The position numbers were made by a program, and so were the translations under genes. From Limnobacter thiooxidans (lineage in GTDB: Bacteria > Pseudomonadota > Gammaproteobacteria > Burkholderiales > Burkholderiaceae_B): 64,000 nt of DNA. The notes beneath the pieces are model-generated. The model had not been told where the DNA came from and searched no databases. It was given only the letters and a program-made list of their open reading frames with translations. The stretch spans positions 2,480,001 through 2,544,000 of the forward strand of contig NZ_AP028947.1 in NCBI RefSeq assembly GCF_036323495.1, in the 5' to 3' direction. Below are positions 1 to 8,687 of this stretch, one piece after another. Positions within the stretch are counted from its first letter, which is position 1. Each line of letters begins with the position of its first letter.

Positions 1-395
1 TCCAGCTTGTTGATGACCGGGTCGCGAAGATCGGTGGGCAAATCGGCACGCACGCGGGACACGGCAGAACGCACATCGTCCACCGCTTCCTGCGTGTCTT
101 TTTCCAGGTTGAATTCAACCGTGATGCTGACCACACCGTCCTGAATCTTGGTGTAGATGTGTTTCAACTGCTGCAAGGTGGCCAGCGAGTTTTCGATTTT
201 GCGCGCCACATCGTTTTCCAGCTGCGAAGGCGAAGCCCCGGGCAAGCTTGCTGTGACCAGCACAGTGGGCAGCTCGATGTCCGGAAACTGCTGAATCTTC
301 ATGCTGGAAAAACTGAACAGCCCTGCCACGGTCAGCAGGAAAAACAGCATGACCGCCGGTATCGGGTTTTTAATGGACCAGGTTGAAACGTTCAC
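1..395 (-). CDS. RND efflux permease, N-terminal part (cut by window edge)
   Basis: Inner-membrane proton-driven efflux permease of the HAE1 RND family; only about 131 N-terminal residues are in the window. The translation starts VNVSTWSIKNPIPAVMLFFL, a cytoplasmic amphipathic start followed by TM1, then the typical porter-domain opening (QQFPDIELP, later GASPSQLENDVARKIE). The start is GTG at 395, which overlaps the TGA of the adaptor gene by four bases (GTGA), so the two are translationally coupled. It is the last visible gene of a regulator-adaptor-permease operon. The substrate cannot be told from this fragment. Confidence 0.9.
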   Translation of the reverse strand, partial: MNVSTWSIKNPIPAVMLFFLLTVAGLFSFSSMKIQQFPDIELPTVLVTASLPGASPSQLENDVARKIENSLATLQQLKHIYTKIQDGVVSITVEFNLEKDTQEAVDDVRSAVSRVRADLPTDLRDPVINKL

Positions 396-1519
396 TGAAC
401 CACCTTCACAAAGTCACCGTGCGCCAAGAACGCCACACCGCTTTTCACCACTTTCTGGCCTGGCTTCAAGCCATCCAGCACCTCGATGAACTCTCCCTGG
501 GCTTTGTTCACCTTCAGCTTGATGCGCTGCACCTGGCTGGTTTTTTCATCCAGCGTGAATGCGTAGGTAAATCCATCACGCTCAACAATGGAAGTTTGGG
601 GAATCACAACAGCGGACTGCTCACCCAGGTCAAACTCGCCACGCAGGTACATGCCGGGCTTCAAGCCCTGTGAGTAGGCATCCTTCACATCGACGTACAC
701 CATGCCTACCCTGGACTGCGCATTGATCACCGGGCTGATGGTGCGCACGGTGCCTTTCAAGGCTGCGCTGTCACTGAATACGTTGACCGTCATGCCCTCG
801 CGAATTCGGGCCATTTCCGCTGCGGTCACCTCCGCCTGCCATTCCAGGCGCTGCTGGCGAACCAGCCTGAACAGTTCCTGCCCTGGGTTGGGTACAGCGC
901 CCAAGGTGGCAGTGCGTGCGCTGATCACGCCGTTGTCAGGTGCCGATACGGTGGTGTTACGCAAGCGGATTTCCTGCTGGGTTTGCAGGGCCTTGGCCGA
1001 CATCAGGCGGGCCTGTGCAGACTTTTCAGCTGCAATGACCTGGTTGCGTTCCTGGGCACTGACCGCACCTTGTTCGGTAATGCCGCGAATCATGTCTGCG
1101 TTCAACTTGGCCTGCTCGTACAGGGCTTGCGCTTCGGCCACACCGGCACGGGCCTGTGCCAGGTCTGCTTTCACCGTTTCCTGATCGAACAGCGCCAGGG
1201 TTTGACCTTTCTTGACCACATCGCCTACTTCTGCACGCAGGGAATCAATCCGCACACCGTTCAGTTGCGAACCAATCACTGCTTCCTGCCAGGCGGCAAG
1301 GCTGCCATTCACAGACATTTGCAAGGGCACTGCCTTTTCTTCAACCACGGCCAGTTCAACAGACAGGCTGGCCTTGCCGGGTGCTGCGGGCTCTGCTGCA
1401 GTGGTGCTCTCAGTAGCCTTGGTGGCTTCTTCCTCCGGGCTTGGGGAACAGGCATTTAAAAACAGCGCGGCCATTACCAAGGCTGCGGAATACTTCACGG
1501 AACGGGGTTCGAACTTCAT
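392..1519 (-). CDS. RND efflux periplasmic adaptor lipoprotein (HlyD/MFP family)
   Basis: Membrane-fusion protein that links an inner-membrane RND pump to an outer-membrane channel. 375 residues. The N-terminus is a lipoprotein signal with lipobox LNAC (lipidated Cys24). It is followed by a lipoyl half-motif (VGDVVKKGQTLALFDQE), an alpha-hairpin rich in Ala/Gln/Glu at about 115-180, the second lipoyl half (VSAPDNGVISART) and beta-barrel and membrane-proximal domains. The start ATG at 1519 overlaps the regulator stop (ATGA), and its own stop overlaps the permease GTG, so three genes form one operon. No outer-membrane factor is visible. Confidence 0.93.
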   Translation of the reverse strand: MKFEPRSVKYSAALVMAALFLNACSPSPEEEATKATESTTAAEPAAPGKASLSVELAVVEEKAVPLQMSVNGSLAAWQEAVIGSQLNGVRIDSLRAEVGDVVKKGQTLALFDQETVKADLAQARAGVAEAQALYEQAKLNADMIRGITEQGAVSAQERNQVIAAEKSAQARLMSAKALQTQQEIRLRNTTVSAPDNGVISARTATLGAVPNPGQELFRLVRQQRLEWQAEVTAAEMARIREGMTVNVFSDSAALKGTVRTISPVINAQSRVGMVYVDVKDAYSQGLKPGMYLRGEFDLGEQSAVVIPQTSIVERDGFTYAFTLDEKTSQVQRIKLKVNKAQGEFIEVLDGLKPGQKVVKSGVAFLAHGDFVKVVQ

Positions 1520-2163
1520 TGTTTGTTTTCCTGACTGCGTCGTTTGCTTTCACTGTCGAGCATGGCACGGGCATACCCGGCCAGCCGTTCAGACAAGGTA
1601 TCAATGGCTTTGGCACTTCCCATCAGCTTGGGGCAGATCACTTCCACCACATCCTGCGCCACGTAAAAATTCACGGCCATGCCCATCATGGCGAAGGCCA
1701 GGCGCTGAATGTCCAGGTCTGGTTTGGCCAGGCCGAAATAGGCGGTCAGCATGTTGACCAGTGCCATGTGTTGCGGTTTGATCTCCGCATCAATTTCATG
1801 CTCCCAGGCGCCGGTAGGCTCAATCATTTCGCGAAAGTGCAATTTCATCACCAGGCGAAATGTTTCACCGTGCTTCAGCGGCTCCAGAAAATCCCGAAAC
1901 AGTTGCTTCAATGCCGTATCCACATCCGTGCAGTTGAAGTTCGGTATGCCTTGCTCAAAGGGCGTGCCGCACAGGGGCTCGGTATAGGCTGCACGGTACA
2001 GGCCAGCCTTGTCACCAAAGTAATAGCGTATGGAGGAAATGTTGGCGCCTGCCTTTTCGGCAATCTCGCGTGTTGATGCGCCTTCGTAACCCTTCTCGGC
2101 GAAGGTTACCAAGGCGGCCTGCACCAGCTTTTGCCGGGCAGACTGTTGCTTGTCTGGAAGCAT
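1516..2163 (-). CDS. TetR/AcrR-family repressor, CecR-like
   Basis: DNA-binding regulator of 215 residues. The N-terminal helix-turn-helix (about residues 10-55) contains TFAEKGYEGASTREIAEKAG and ISSIRYYFGDKAGLY, the standard TetR recognition region. The C-terminal ligand domain resembles the CecR (former DUF1956) group, whose members often sit with HlyD-type adaptors and efflux systems. It is the first gene of the operon with the adaptor and permease. A strong palindrome lies 16 bases upstream of its ATG, so autoregulation of the whole efflux operon is likely. Function is inferred from family and context; the inducer is unknown. Confidence 0.9.
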   Translation of the reverse strand: MLPDKQQSARQKLVQAALVTFAEKGYEGASTREIAEKAGANISSIRYYFGDKAGLYRAAYTEPLCGTPFEQGIPNFNCTDVDTALKQLFRDFLEPLKHGETFRLVMKLHFREMIEPTGAWEHEIDAEIKPQHMALVNMLTAYFGLAKPDLDIQRLAFAMMGMAVNFYVAQDVVEVICPKLMGSAKAIDTLSERLAGYARAMLDSESKRRSQENKQ

Positions 2164-2178
2164 GGGGAATCCAAATTA

Positions 2179-2216
2179 ATTCAATCGATTGATTTAAATG
2201 TATCAAACGATTGAAT
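2179..2216. promoter_or_regulatory. Palindromic operator of the CecR-like regulator
   Basis: Two 15-base arms, ATTCAATCGATTGAT and ATCAAACGATTGAAT, are inverted around an 8-base spacer; 14 of 15 positions are complementary. The site lies directly upstream of the regulator start at 2163, where an autorepressor would bind. Binding by this TetR protein is inferred. Confidence 0.7.
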
Positions 2217-2236
2217 TATTCTCAACCTGTTTTCAA

Positions 2237-4030
2237 TCAGGGGTTGCTAAAGGTGTAGCGCCGCTGAATCACATTGCCGAATGTGTCTTCAGAACTGACC
2301 AGGTAGGAATTGGCCTTCCCCAATTGCTCAGGTGCAAGCGAAAGGCGACGCTGACCATACACACAGACGGGTTCTGGTTCCAGACCGGAGGAAATACACG
2401 CCGATTGCCGTCCAGGCGGAGTGACCAGGGTAATTACAACCGTGCGCAAATTGGGCGTGGCCGCATAAGTATTCAAATTGGCTAATGACTCTGCAGGCAA
2501 CACAGGAAAATCCGAAACTGGCACATCCACCGGCGCATCAATTCTCACGGGCCGGGAACGGTTGACCACACTTGCTTGTCCCAGCCCCTGGGTCACATCC
2601 ATGAAAATTTCCCCCGCCTTGGAGTTGGCGGCAAGTCCATTGAACAATGAACCGAATCTGACATTGCCGCAATCTTCCCCACCTGCGCCAAGTGGGTCTG
2701 GCTGAACAACCAGAATGGAAGTGCCTTCAGAACATTGGCCTTCCTGAACACGACTTACACTGAACAACACACTCGACACCAGTGGCTGGGGGCTGCGAAC
2801 CAAATCCACTGCCCTGACGTTTGAATTGGCCAATTCGCCAAAACTTGCAGGTGGCAGGCCGGGTGGGCTGGCGGGCACTTGAATGAAGACACCGTTTTCA
2901 ATCACGCTGTTGGGCAATGGAAAACCATTGACGCCTACAGTTTGGGTATTGCGCTGAATCAGCTTCACTTTGCCGGCAAAGGGATTCAGGTAACCACCGG
3001 AAAATTTCAAAGGGTTAACTTGTGCACCCCGGCGTTCAATCTCCAGATCATAAAACTCGCGGCGAATCACTTGCGTGAAATTCGAGTTTCCAAAGTCTTC
3101 AGCGAACCTGGTAAGCGGCCTGGAAAAGCTGAGTCGAATCTGGCACCTGTCAAACACGGTGGACGTGTCCGGGAAGCAACGGAGAATTTCGAAGCCCGAC
3201 ACGTTCACAAGACTGGGATTGTTGTAAACCTGTGCGAAGTGGTCGATTCGAAAACCCAGATCGTCCTGGAAATCGTCATGCAACACATTGCGCAGGTTAT
3301 TCACCGACAAATTACCCGTGCGAAAGGCATTGTCAAAAGTGCTCACCAAAGTTGCAATCACACTGGGTGTTGCCAATGCATTGGCGGCGGGCCTTGCCAG
3401 CACTGGCGCATTGGTCTGCCCGGGGTCAACAATAACCTGCAAGGCCGGGTTGGGCTTGCTGGTCAACACCAGTGAATTGCCATCAAAATCAATGTCGACC
3501 AGGTCAAACATTTCATCAATGCCGGTGGAGTTGGGGCGAAACCCTGCATCGGAAAAGAAGTTCACAGACGCCGGGCCCAAAATATAATTGGCCAGCGCAT
3601 TCTGCAGCACGCGGGAAATGCGCACAATTTCAGGCGCTGTAGTTTGTCCAAGTGCCAGGGCTTTGGACAAGGCCGTGGTGGCGGGTGTGATGTTTGCCAC
3701 GCGCTGGCCTTGCAATACAATTGTTTGCAGCTCCAGGTCAGGCTGTGCAGGATCGGTCGCAACAATCGTCAAAGGAAAATTGAACTGCGCGATATTGTTC
3801 AGCGTGTATCGGCCACTTGCGTCGCTTGTTGTTGTGGTCTCGACAGCACCGTTTGTGGCTCGGATGGTTGCATTGCGAACGGGCGAGCCTTTGGCCACGA
3901 ATCCGGTGACACTGTTCACCGTGACCGGGGTATCTGAAACTCCGTCACCCGATCCACCACCGCCACCGCAGGCCGATACACCCAACAGACTGATTGAAAC
4001 AATGCACAAGCTTGCCAGCAAGGATTTCAT
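2237..4030 (-). CDS. Large outer-membrane or periplasmic lipoprotein, unknown function
   Basis: 597 residues with a clear lipoprotein signal: hydrophobic stretch to GVSAC (lipid Cys21), then a Gly-rich linker. Residues about 38-115 look like a carboxypeptidase-regulatory/CNA-B type beta-sandwich (GSPVRNATIRATNG ... SDASGRYTLNNI). The remainder is not recognised; it contains cysteine-bearing segments (LRCFPDTSTVFDRCQIRLSF, ACISSG) and is rich in Asn and Ser. The gene starts 17 bases after the GGDEF gene that ends the cellulose cluster and reads the same way, so it may be the distal gene of that operon. A role in cellulose anchoring would be a guess. Confidence 0.85.
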   Translation of the reverse strand: MKSLLASLCIVSISLLGVSACGGGGGSGDGVSDTPVTVNSVTGFVAKGSPVRNATIRATNGAVETTTTSDASGRYTLNNIAQFNFPLTIVATDPAQPDLELQTIVLQGQRVANITPATTALSKALALGQTTAPEIVRISRVLQNALANYILGPASVNFFSDAGFRPNSTGIDEMFDLVDIDFDGNSLVLTSKPNPALQVIVDPGQTNAPVLARPAANALATPSVIATLVSTFDNAFRTGNLSVNNLRNVLHDDFQDDLGFRIDHFAQVYNNPSLVNVSGFEILRCFPDTSTVFDRCQIRLSFSRPLTRFAEDFGNSNFTQVIRREFYDLEIERRGAQVNPLKFSGGYLNPFAGKVKLIQRNTQTVGVNGFPLPNSVIENGVFIQVPASPPGLPPASFGELANSNVRAVDLVRSPQPLVSSVLFSVSRVQEGQCSEGTSILVVQPDPLGAGGEDCGNVRFGSLFNGLAANSKAGEIFMDVTQGLGQASVVNRSRPVRIDAPVDVPVSDFPVLPAESLANLNTYAATPNLRTVVITLVTPPGRQSACISSGLEPEPVCVYGQRRLSLAPEQLGKANSYLVSSEDTFGNVIQRRYTFSNP

Positions 4031-4047
4031 GAACGTGTAATACCCTA

Positions 4048-4611
4048 TTAAAACGAATCCGAAAAAAATCGTGTCTGCTCATTCTTCTGCGTCAGCACCG
4101 AAAGTGACAATGCATTGACCTGGGTTTCCATGTCCTGATCAGGTTGAAAACTTGCATGTGCCCATGTAAAGCGATGGCTTGGTTCGAGGCTTTGATTCAA
4201 GACAGTGAGGCGATGCTCTACTGACAAGGGATCATCCGTCAGCATGAGAAGAAACTCATCTCCACCGTAACGCCCCACGTACTCGCCTTTGAAACAAAAG
4301 CTGTTCAGGGCTGCGCCAATCTCTCGAAGAGCCTGGTCACCCGCGTAATGCCCGCCCGCTGAATTCAACATCTTCAAACTGTCCATGTCGATAAAGACCA
4401 GGCGCCTCTTTGTTTCATTTGAACTCTTATTGTGTCGCTTGCGCACTGCCTCGAAGAAACTTCTGCGGGTCTTCACACCTGTCAATTCGTCTGTATGCAA
4501 CAACTTCAGCAAAGCTGCTTTTTCAGTCATCAACCAAACAATCCAGGCGCCCATTCCCACAATCAGCACAGACAACACGGCAACCGCGAACATGGGGTAC
4601 ACCGCGATCAA
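4048..4611 (-). CDS. Membrane-anchored diguanylate cyclase (GGDEF)
   Basis: Synthesises cyclic di-GMP from two GTP. Short protein (187 residues from the TTG start): one TM helix at about 7-27, then a GGDEF domain with the intact active-site motif RYGGDEF at about 115-121 and the DELTGVKTRR opening. The RxxD inhibitory site expected just before the active loop is absent (FKGE occupies the position), so product inhibition at that site is unlikely. The start at 4611 (TTG) overlaps the bcsC stop as TTGA; an ATG at 4593 is an alternative that shortens the TM segment. Coupling to bcsC suggests local c-di-GMP supply for the PilZ domain of BcsA (inference). Confidence 0.9.
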   Translation of the reverse strand: MIAVYPMFAVAVLSVLIVGMGAWIVWLMTEKAALLKLLHTDELTGVKTRRSFFEAVRKRHNKSSNETKRRLVFIDMDSLKMLNSAGGHYAGDQALREIGAALNSFCFKGEYVGRYGGDEFLLMLTDDPLSVEHRLTVLNQSLEPSHRFTWAHASFQPDQDMETQVNALSLSVLTQKNEQTRFFSDSF

Positions 4612-7600
4612 TACTGGAATGGATTGGGTACTTGTGGAGGTGCTACAACGCCTGCATCTTCCTGATCCATGTAAACCCGCAGGTACATACCCACCTTGAA
4701 CTGCTGGAAATCAGAGGCATTGTCGAGTCCGATCAAGCCACCCAAAACAACTCTGGGGGACAAGGCATACTCCACCGTGCCGGCCAGGTTGTAGGCGAAG
4801 CCGTTGGATGATCGACTGCCGTAGTTGGGGCCCAAAACACCCGCAGAAATGCCCAGTAAGCCGATTTGATCGAACGCCTGCTGTGCTTCACCCTGCAAAC
4901 GGGCGCTGGTCGGGAAGTACACATTGCCGTCTTCCTTGAATGACTGAAAGCCAAAGGAGCCGCTTGCGCCATAACTCAGTTTGGACTTCTTGACCCAGTA
5001 CTCCATCGGCACTGTGATGCTGACGTAGCGTTGCGGGCTGAAGTAACCACCATGACCAAAGGTGTAGTAACTCAGGTTTTCTGAAAAGCCAAAGGTGTTA
5101 AGGCCCAGGCCGACAGTGAACCTTTCATCCTCTTCGTTGATTGCCTTGTAGTAAGCACCAAAGCCGAATTCTGTTTTCTCGTTGTCTGCAACATTCTGGC
5201 CATCGTACTGATACAAACCGAGATAACCGTACAAACCAAACCCATCCACTTCACGCGTCAAACCAACGCGTCCACCCGTGGCGCTGACCGCCCCCCACGA
5301 CAAACCTGCACGTTCATCCTTCGCTCCGACATAGGACAACAGACTGTCTGTCACAGGGCGACGAGAGGCCTGAAAAGTGGCGGTAAACTCGGGGCTGAGC
5401 GGCACCGAAAAAGACAAACCCGCAGAAGCATCGGCCCTGTCTATGTTGGTAGGCCGTGTGGCCACATCGAAGCGCAGTACATCCGAGGCATAGCCTGCGG
5501 ACAACACAGCACCCGCAAATTCCTGAGAGCCAATACCCGTTCGCCCCTGCCCCAGGTTGTTCAAGCTGGCGGCAGGCCCTGCACCAAAACGACTGGTGGC
5601 TGAAAAATCATTGGGCACATCGCCTGCAGAAAGCACAATCGGTGTCACGGATACTTTCCCGGTTCCACCAAAAATACTGCGTTGATATTCAACGGGAACT
5701 GCCACCTCAGTCAATTCGCTAAGGCCTGATTCACCTTGGCGGGAACGAACGAAGATGCCACCAGTCCCCAAGGAGGTCTGTGGCCTCACCAAAGACTTCA
5801 ACTCTTCCTGCAGCACCGACACACGATCACTTTGTGGGCCGGACGAAACCGGGGGCACATAGGAGGCGGGTGGCACATAGCTGCTTGAGGGCGGTCTTGG
5901 AGCATTGACCGGGCTGGCACGCGGCGGCTGCACAGGTGATTGAGCGGGTGCTTGAGCTGGAGCCCATTGAGCAGGCGGTTGAGCAGGAGCCCATTGGGCA
6001 GGCGCTTGAATCGAGGGCGCCGCAGGTGCTGCGGGACGCGCAAAAGAAGCAGACGACGGTTCGCCAACTGAACGGAACGGATTACTCGGAATTCGACCCT
6101 GCCTGATTTGATCGGATGCGAAGCCTCCGCCAGTCAATGCAGGAACCACCTGACTTCGATCGGGATTGATCGCGTTGCTGGTCCCAGTCAAACGAAGTTC
6201 GGCAGCCAACGCTGCTTCAAAGTAACTCTGTGCCTTGCTGGTGTCACCGGCTGCGCGATAAAAACGTCCGATTTCGGCCAACGCCAAAGGATCTTTGGGA
6301 CGGGCGCGCTCAAGAGAGTTCGCGAGATCGCGGCCAGTCCGGAATTCCTGGGCTGCGGCTGCAGCGCCCAGTGCGCTGCTCAATAATTCAGGACTCGGCG
6401 TTCTTCCCGACATGGCCGACTGATACAAGCGAAGGGCTTCACCGTGCTTGTTGTCCGAGGTGTACAAGCGAGCCAGCGCAGAAAGCAGTTGCGGATCATT
6501 GGGCGTCTGCGCCAATGAAGGCGCGATGGCGTCGTAAGCCCCGGCAAGGTCACCATTGTTTCTCAGTGCATCCGATTCTCTCAGTGCGATCGCACGGGTC
6601 AGTTCCGCGAGGGAATTGGTTTGATCCGCGCTGAGTGGCGAGTTCTGCAAGCGACGTATCATCGCCTGCAATTCAGCCGTTTGGTTATTCTTCAACAGGA
6701 CATAGCCGTACTGAATGCTTTCGCCGGGTGTCTGGTTACTCAAACTGCGACTGTTGCGATAGGTTTGAGTCAGACGCAAGGAATTGGAAGTGTCTCCCGC
6801 TTCCGCATACTCCGAAGCCAGCGACAGCAGCAGGTCAGGTTGCTCAGCAGCCTCGCGCTCCAGAGAACCCAGCAGTCTGCGTGCATCGTCTTTTCTTCCC
6901 AAGCGGTTCAGGGTGGAGGCCTGATCAAGCACGGCCATGAACTCGGTACGCTGTGTAAGCGCCCTCTGTTCTGTAGTCAATTCATCTTTGGAGATTCGTG
7001 ACAGGATTGACGATGCAGTGGCATTGTCTCCGATCTCCGAGTAATACAAAGCCGCTGCATACAGCGACTCCTCGGGCGCATCGTTGGAGGCGGTCAAGGG
7101 TTCGATCAAGGCACGGGCTTCTTCCTTGCGGCCCTGGGCTCCATACAACCGGGCCAACTCAACACGCGCCCACGGGTAACGCGGATTGAATGCGACAGTG
7201 TCTTCAAAATATTGACGTGCTGCGGCTTCATTGCCCAGCTTCAACTCTCGCTTGGCATTTTCATAGGCAATCGCAGCACGAAGGGTGTCGAGACCGCCCT
7301 CGCCTTCCAGGGTCGATGCAGGCATGCCATCAATCAGGCTCTGTGCCTCTGCGGCACGTCCCATGGCCGATAGAGTCAGCACCAGCCCAACGCGTGCGTC
7401 AGCATTTTGTGGGTTCTTTTTTAGCTGGGCGCGGTAAAGGCTTTCCGCAGTCTGGAAGTCTTTTTCTTCGTAGGCCAGTTTTGCCAGGCCCACATCAGCC
7501 CTTTCCGCGCCGCCGGGTACTTTTCTCAATTCAGTGTAGGTCTTCTTGGCCTCGGCCATTCTGCCCTGATTCAACTGGGTTGTTGCCTGTACGGTCAAAT

Positions 7601-8687
7601 TGCCCATACGCGCCGCATTCAGGGCTTCATTCCAGCGCTCACCGCGCTCACCCCTGCTGGCACGACCCAACAAACCCTCTGCATCCTTGAACCGCTCCTG
7701 GCGCAAACGGACAATTCCAAGTCCGCCCAAAGCATCCCGATTGTTTGCATTCTGGGAAAGAACCTGTTGAAAGTCTCGCTCAGCCCCTGCCAGGTTGTTG
7801 CCTTCGAGTGCCTGAAAGCCACTGCTGATCAAACGTCCTGCGATCGCTTCCCGCTCAAGAACAGGATCTCGTACTTCCCTCACTACAGGCGGAGCTGCCG
7901 CGGGCTGATTGCCCTCCAGTCGCTCACGAATCGCTGTGTCATTTGGGTTGCGTTCAAGGTAGGCGCGAAACAGGGCGTTGTCACTTGGTCTGCTTTCCAG
8001 CCACAGCAGCGCCTGTCGCCAGGACTGTTGGGCTTGCTGGCCGACCGCACCCGAACCTGACATGGATGACAGGATCTGGATTGACTGCCGTCGACTGGCC
8101 TCTCGGTAAGACAGGTGCTGGGCGTACGCCAGGGCATAACGGTCATCGTTGGGGGAAGCTTTGCTCAGCGACTCAAGTTCTCGGCGGGCCTCATCCCATC
8201 CATTCCGTGTGGCACCCAGCGTTTGATAATATTCAAGTGCCAGCAACCCTGTGGGGCGCTGGTTACCAAAATATTCTTTGTACATTTTTGCAGCTTCGTC
8301 GTACTGCTTGCTGCGCGCAAGTGCCCGCGCTGATTCCAGTGAAGTACCACCTTCCGGCTTTCCAGCGTCAAGCGCACGTTCAAGTTGAGCAATCTGGGCA
8401 CGCGGTGCACCATTGGCCTTGAGTTGACTGAGATAACTACGGGCCGCATCCACTCGGCCTTTGCTCAGTTCGGCCAGGCCCATGCCCAAAAGGGCGTCCG
8501 GATTTTTGGACTCAAGTCGCAACAACTTGCCCCATGCTTCCGATGACTTGTCGTAGTCACCTCGGGATTGCCAGAATTTGCCTTGCTCAGTCAAGGCCTT
8601 GGTCACGGCGTCCTGCGCCACTGCGGTAGCGGGAACCACCGCTGCAATCACGAATGCAGACAATAATTTTCTTGTTGTTCTCAACAT
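4608..8687 (-). CDS. bcsC: Cellulose synthase outer-membrane/TPR subunit BcsC
   Basis: Exports the glucan chain across periplasm and outer membrane. 1359 residues, longer than the roughly 1150 of enterobacterial BcsC. Signal peptide at 1-24, then a long TPR superhelix (about 30-860; repeats such as NPDALLGMGLAELSKGRVDAA and NRDALGGLGIVRLRQERF). A Pro/Gln/Trp-rich linker follows (about 880-945, repeated AQWAPAQ). The C-terminal BCSC-type beta-barrel runs from about 980 to the terminal phenylalanine-containing segment NPFQY. ATG at 8687 overlaps the end of bcsZ by 7 bases, and the stop overlaps the GGDEF gene. Order bcsA-B-Z-C is the standard one. Confidence 0.96.
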   Translation of the reverse strand: MLRTTRKLLSAFVIAAVVPATAVAQDAVTKALTEQGKFWQSRGDYDKSSEAWGKLLRLESKNPDALLGMGLAELSKGRVDAARSYLSQLKANGAPRAQIAQLERALDAGKPEGGTSLESARALARSKQYDEAAKMYKEYFGNQRPTGLLALEYYQTLGATRNGWDEARRELESLSKASPNDDRYALAYAQHLSYREASRRQSIQILSSMSGSGAVGQQAQQSWRQALLWLESRPSDNALFRAYLERNPNDTAIRERLEGNQPAAAPPVVREVRDPVLEREAIAGRLISSGFQALEGNNLAGAERDFQQVLSQNANNRDALGGLGIVRLRQERFKDAEGLLGRASRGERGERWNEALNAARMGNLTVQATTQLNQGRMAEAKKTYTELRKVPGGAERADVGLAKLAYEEKDFQTAESLYRAQLKKNPQNADARVGLVLTLSAMGRAAEAQSLIDGMPASTLEGEGGLDTLRAAIAYENAKRELKLGNEAAARQYFEDTVAFNPRYPWARVELARLYGAQGRKEEARALIEPLTASNDAPEESLYAAALYYSEIGDNATASSILSRISKDELTTEQRALTQRTEFMAVLDQASTLNRLGRKDDARRLLGSLEREAAEQPDLLLSLASEYAEAGDTSNSLRLTQTYRNSRSLSNQTPGESIQYGYVLLKNNQTAELQAMIRRLQNSPLSADQTNSLAELTRAIALRESDALRNNGDLAGAYDAIAPSLAQTPNDPQLLSALARLYTSDNKHGEALRLYQSAMSGRTPSPELLSSALGAAAAAQEFRTGRDLANSLERARPKDPLALAEIGRFYRAAGDTSKAQSYFEAALAAELRLTGTSNAINPDRSQVVPALTGGGFASDQIRQGRIPSNPFRSVGEPSSASFARPAAPAAPSIQAPAQWAPAQPPAQWAPAQAPAQSPVQPPRASPVNAPRPPSSSYVPPASYVPPVSSGPQSDRVSVLQEELKSLVRPQTSLGTGGIFVRSRQGESGLSELTEVAVPVEYQRSIFGGTGKVSVTPIVLSAGDVPNDFSATSRFGAGPAASLNNLGQGRTGIGSQEFAGAVLSAGYASDVLRFDVATRPTNIDRADASAGLSFSVPLSPEFTATFQASRRPVTDSLLSYVGAKDERAGLSWGAVSATGGRVGLTREVDGFGLYGYLGLYQYDGQNVADNEKTEFGFGAYYKAINEEDERFTVGLGLNTFGFSENLSYYTFGHGGYFSPQRYVSITVPMEYWVKKSKLSYGASGSFGFQSFKEDGNVYFPTSARLQGEAQQAFDQIGLLGISAGVLGPNYGSRSSNGFAYNLAGTVEYALSPRVVLGGLIGLDNASDFQQFKVGMYLRVYMDQEDAGVVAPPQVPNPFQY

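Noticed and set aside
5860..6050. Repeat array that might be taken for a CRISPR
   Set aside because: The repeats are in frame inside bcsC, irregular in length and encode a Pro/Gln linker; there are no uniform spacers.
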